38,739 bases of DNA from an uncultured Thiotrichaceae bacterium. Its GTDB lineage: Bacteria > Pseudomonadota > Gammaproteobacteria > Thiotrichales > Thiotrichaceae. Each line of letters opens with the position of its first letter. Position 1 is the stretch's first letter. Location: NCBI GenBank assembly GCA_902727985.1, contig CACVAY010000032.1:1-38739 (forward strand), written 5' to 3'. Below are positions 36,344 to 38,739 of this stretch, one piece after another. Below the pieces are notes generated by a model, which saw nothing but the letters and a program-made list of their open reading frames with translations, was not told the DNA's origin and made no database searches. The translations under genes were made by a program, and so were the position numbers.

Positions 36344-37636
36344 TTATGCATGCGGGTGACTATCGTTCGAAGCAAGGTTCTTGAAGTGACGCCGGGTATC
36401 GTATTCAAAATAAATAAACATGATGATATTGATAATCATGCCAAAGAAGACCACTCCGAGAGTTGAATAGACCGCTCCCAAAAGACCGTACTTCGGGATT
36501 AAAAGCGCATTGAGCCCGATATTCATAATGCCTTTAACAATGGTTATCGCCGACATCTGCCATAGCAGCCCTCGGGCAATCCATTGAACACTCAGAATAT
36601 TGGTGAAAGTGACCGCAACTACCATAATGGAGAGATACTGAAAGAGTTCGATGGCAGGATAAAATTCTTCACCTGCTAACAAAATCAGCCACCATTTCGC
36701 ACTCCAGCCAGCGACTACGATTCCTACCAGAACAAGAGCAGTGGCCATCAATAATATCTTCTTCTGGTAGTTCCAGACGCCGTAAATACCACGACGGGTA
36801 ACCTCACCTTGTAGCACGGTTGCCGCAGCATAAGAGACAATAAGCATCATTTGCACCAACTGTGAAGCTAACTGGTAATAACCCGTCGCTTCGACTCCCA
36901 AATAGGCAGTGACCATGATGACATCCATAGACATCATCATGATTACACCAATGGTATTTAAATGAAGCTTTAGGCCGTCAATAACCAGTTTTCTCATTTC
37001 AGGGAAATCAACCCGAATGGTCGAACCAGCCTGTTTCACAAGAAATTTGAGGCCGCCAAATGCAATAGTCGATTGCCAAATAAATTTAGAAATCAACACC
37101 CCTGCCACACCCAATCCTGAGCCTACAACCAGAATAAGTTGCGCTATGGCGTTACTGGAGCTACCGATAATTTCGTATCGATTGAAGAGATGCAAGTGAT
37201 CCTCAATATTGAGTAAAGAACGATTGTATTCTTCCCAGAACCACACTGGCAGGATAAGAAAACCCAGCACCAACGCAAAGAGAGGAATATTATTGAGCAG
37301 ATTAGGCAAACCCCAATAGTTTCCGGCTATATAAATCAGGGTAATGATGAGCCAACTTACCAGCGTCATGACGATGACCAGAAAAATCATATTTCCCAAG
37401 GTTGTGCCAAGCCAGTTTTTGCCTGTTTTATGCGTGGCTTGGTAAATCACCGCCGTCCCCAGGCTTAATCCCGCAATATCCACAAACAGATTAACCCAGG
37501 TTGTTACTGAAGCAACGATTCCGCGCCCTTCTGCACCTAGCCAGCGCGCAGTAATAGATAAGGTAATAATCCCCAACAACATCGAATAAATATTAGCGCC
37601 ACTGGTTTGTAATATTTTTTTTATTAAATTGTACAT
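36344..37636 (-). CDS. Wzx-like polysaccharide flippase (MOP superfamily)
   Basis: A 430-aa protein with about 12 hydrophobic segments throughout and the family start IYSMLLGIITLSITARWLGA. It should move lipid-linked oligosaccharide units across the inner membrane for O-antigen, capsule or exopolysaccharide. First gene of a three-gene unit with the acyltransferase and the dehydrogenase-fold protein. No glycosyltransferase or polymerase is in the window; to the right lies degraded DNA, so the cluster may be a fragment or depend on genes elsewhere. Confidence 0.9.
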   Translation of the reverse strand: MYNLIKKILQTSGANIYSMLLGIITLSITARWLGAEGRGIVASVTTWVNLFVDIAGLSLGTAVIYQATHKTGKNWLGTTLGNMIFLVIVMTLVSWLIITLIYIAGNYWGLPNLLNNIPLFALVLGFLILPVWFWEEYNRSLLNIEDHLHLFNRYEIIGSSSNAIAQLILVVGSGLGVAGVLISKFIWQSTIAFGGLKFLVKQAGSTIRVDFPEMRKLVIDGLKLHLNTIGVIMMMSMDVIMVTAYLGVEATGYYQLASQLVQMMLIVSYAAATVLQGEVTRRGIYGVWNYQKKILLMATALVLVGIVVAGWSAKWWLILLAGEEFYPAIELFQYLSIMVVAVTFTNILSVQWIARGLLWQMSAITIVKGIMNIGLNALLIPKYGLLGAVYSTLGVVFFGMIINIIMFIYFEYDTRRHFKNLASNDSHPHA

Positions 37637-38212
37637 TGATGATAAGTCGCTTGGATGTGTGTATTTTGTTTTGGCACAAACATTCAGAAAATCGAACGCC
37701 GAGTTTGCATTTTTTTATTTTTGCTTAGCATGCACAGGTAGTCGTTGTTGTTTTTCCGAGTTTTTCAAATAGACAAAAGCAGTTTATGATTGAAATACTT
37801 GCGATGATCAAGAAAGAAGCATAGAACAGGCTTGTTGCAGACTTTGCTCTGTGCTTTACTAACTGACGTCCAGTTGCCATTGCGTCTACTGAACACACTG
37901 ATGAAGTCTTTGGCTTCATCAAGCGTTTTCAGGGAGTCACAGATTTTATTGATATCTAACATTAAGTAAGCAATATAGTAGATTGATTTATATATAGTCT
38001 ACTTTTCTAAAAAGTGCCATTCTTATGTGTGAACGGTTACCATCGATAGATGGGACGGAGTATCAGAAAGCGCAGTGGGAATCGATGAAATCAGGCCAGA
38101 CGCAATCTGATACGACTAAAAGTTAATCGATTTAGTCATCAAAAAAGGGCCGTGCTATTTTTACTGACAATAGCGAATCTTACTTCATCCGTCGACTCAA
38201 CATCCTTTGTAA
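37637..38212. other. Gene-poor, apparently decayed stretch
   Basis: No intact gene is recognised. On the minus strand a 65-codon frame (37962-37765, beginning MLDINKICDSLKTLDEAKDF) has a protein-like first half but no recognised family and could be a remnant of a mobile-element gene. On the plus strand a 33-codon frame from 38025 (MCERLPSIDGTEYQKAQWES) is equally unassigned. Composition is AT-rich. The promoter of the flippase operon is expected near 37637-37720. Confidence 0.5.
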
Positions 38213-38392
38213 AAAGCGCATTATCCCAGCAGTTTCCTTAATCTCGACAATCGTCTACGCCAAGGCAATGATGGCCCACCTCGTCAAATGAACCTATCAA
38301 ATCAAGAACAACAGGATTTAGTCAACTTCATGCTAACCTTAACGGATGATACGCTTTTAACGGGCGCTCTGATCCTGGAACGCCCTATCTGA
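38213..38392 (+). pseudogene. C-terminal remnant of a di-heme cytochrome c peroxidase-like gene
   Basis: A 59-codon open stretch after an in-frame stop reads FLNLDNRLRQGNDGPPRQ then MNLSNQEQQDLVNFMLTLTD. This closely follows the C-terminal end of MauG/cytochrome-c-peroxidase family proteins, where a short-chain partner of MNLS..E..DLV.FL.TLTD precedes the terminus. The usual final DP.(W/F)SNPF is not seen, and no CxxCH heme motif or start codon lies upstream. It is therefore a leftover of a deleted gene, ending 10 bases before the kinase gene. Confidence 0.5.
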
Positions 38393-38402
38393 CTGGATTA
38401 CT

Positions 38403-38739
38403 ATGCATCTTGGCCTTTGGAAAAAACTTGCGATAGCGATGATAAGCGCAACGGTCATAATCTTGGCACTTGCTCTGTATCTCTCGCAACAAAGTGTCAA
38501 AACGGGTTTTCTTGCGTATATCAATAATACCGAAGCAACGCGTATTAAAGCACTCAGCGAACGCCTGCTTGATGAATACCAGCTTCATGAATCTTGGCGT
38601 TTTATTGAAGGAAAACCCAGAAAATGGAGACACTTCATCGCTCGTTCACACCCTGGTCCTCAGCGTCATTCGACAAAACCACAAGATAAACCCTACCCTC
38701 TACACGACCTTGCTAATCGAGATGAAAACCAACAACTTT
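38403..38739 (+). CDS. BaeS-like sensor histidine kinase, N-terminal part
   Basis: Only the first 112 codons are present; the gene runs off the window. A transmembrane helix (about 5-23, LAIAMISATVIILALALYL) is followed by a periplasmic sequence typical of BaeS-type kinases: FLAYINNTEATRIKALSERL and then WRFIEGKPRKWRHFI. The kinase domains would lie beyond the end. A response regulator gene is probably next to it but cannot be seen. Confidence 0.75.
   Translation, partial: MHLGLWKKLAIAMISATVIILALALYLSQQSVKTGFLAYINNTEATRIKALSERLLDEYQLHESWRFIEGKPRKWRHFIARSHPGPQRHSTKPQDKPYPLHDLANRDENQQL

Noticed and set aside
37725-37962. Two overlapping minus-strand frames taken as a transposase remnant
   Set aside because: No transposase motif (DDE, HUH or similar) or terminal repeats can be seen, so no element is named.
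1-38739. CRISPR arrays, rRNA, tRNA genes, intact insertion sequences
   Set aside because: No regularly spaced repeats, no recognisable rRNA segments or tRNA cloverleaf with conserved TTCNANNC arm, and no full transposase were found by reading.

Overview
The window looks like chromosomal DNA of a free-living, respiring gammaproteobacterium with AT-rich DNA (roughly 40-45% GC by eye). Three gene neighbourhoods typical of that class support this: phoH-ybeY-corC-lnt, petA-petB-petC next to sspA-sspB, and nudJ-mnmA. An affiliation with sulfur-oxidising Thiotrichales-like lineages (Leucothrix/Thiothrix/Cocleimonas type) is only a guess from gene content. No rRNA, tRNA, CRISPR array or intact transposase was seen.

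Layout, left to right. (a) 1-260: REP-like palindromes. (b) 261-2328: two tandem membrane sensors, a dCache-HAMP protein and a c-type-heme-binding DUF3365-HAMP protein, both ending at the HAMP domain with no output domain. (c) 2500-6336: phoH-ybeY-corC-lnt (RNA/ribosome maturation, CBS-domain protein, lipoprotein N-acylation). (d) 6450-8081: a secreted Deg-type protease that resembles the plant Deg2/Deg9 branch. (e) minus strand 9675-8161: sspA-sspB-folA, tightly packed. (f) minus strand 12614-9830: petABC (cytochrome bc1) ending in a clear intrinsic terminator. (g) minus strand 16799-12871: recC then a Nif3-family gene. (h) plus strand 16951-19732: a dicarboxylate/glutamate symporter, then cobC-cobS. 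(i) mnmH (minus), then nudJ-mnmA (plus): nucleotide and tRNA wobble-base modification. (j) 22677-25481: an exported ankyrin-repeat protein and a divergent helical, His/Glu-rich protein. (k) minus strand 28498-25543: tetR-abc1 kinase-hydrolase operon. (l) minus strand 32595-28672: moxR-DUF58-transglutaminase operon. (m) 32734-34009: a small CPxCC protein, an FGE-sulfatase-fold protein lacking the catalytic cysteines, and a DUF4389 membrane protein. (n) 34066-34193: a 128-bp MITE with 18-bp inverted ends and a 4-bp target duplication. (o) minus strand 37636-34309: a probable envelope polysaccharide module, Wzx-like flippase, BioF2/FemAB-like acyltransferase and a proline-dehydrogenase-fold protein. 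(p) 37637-38402: decayed DNA containing the tail of a di-heme cytochrome c peroxidase-like gene. (q) 38403-end: the start of a BaeS-like sensor kinase.

Most of the window is conserved housekeeping sequence. The less ordinary parts are the outputless sensor pair (b), the protease (d), the long inverted repeat upstream of moxR with its neighbours (l-m), and the MITE-bounded polysaccharide module carrying a dehydrogenase-fold protein that seems to lack the proline-binding arginines (n-o).
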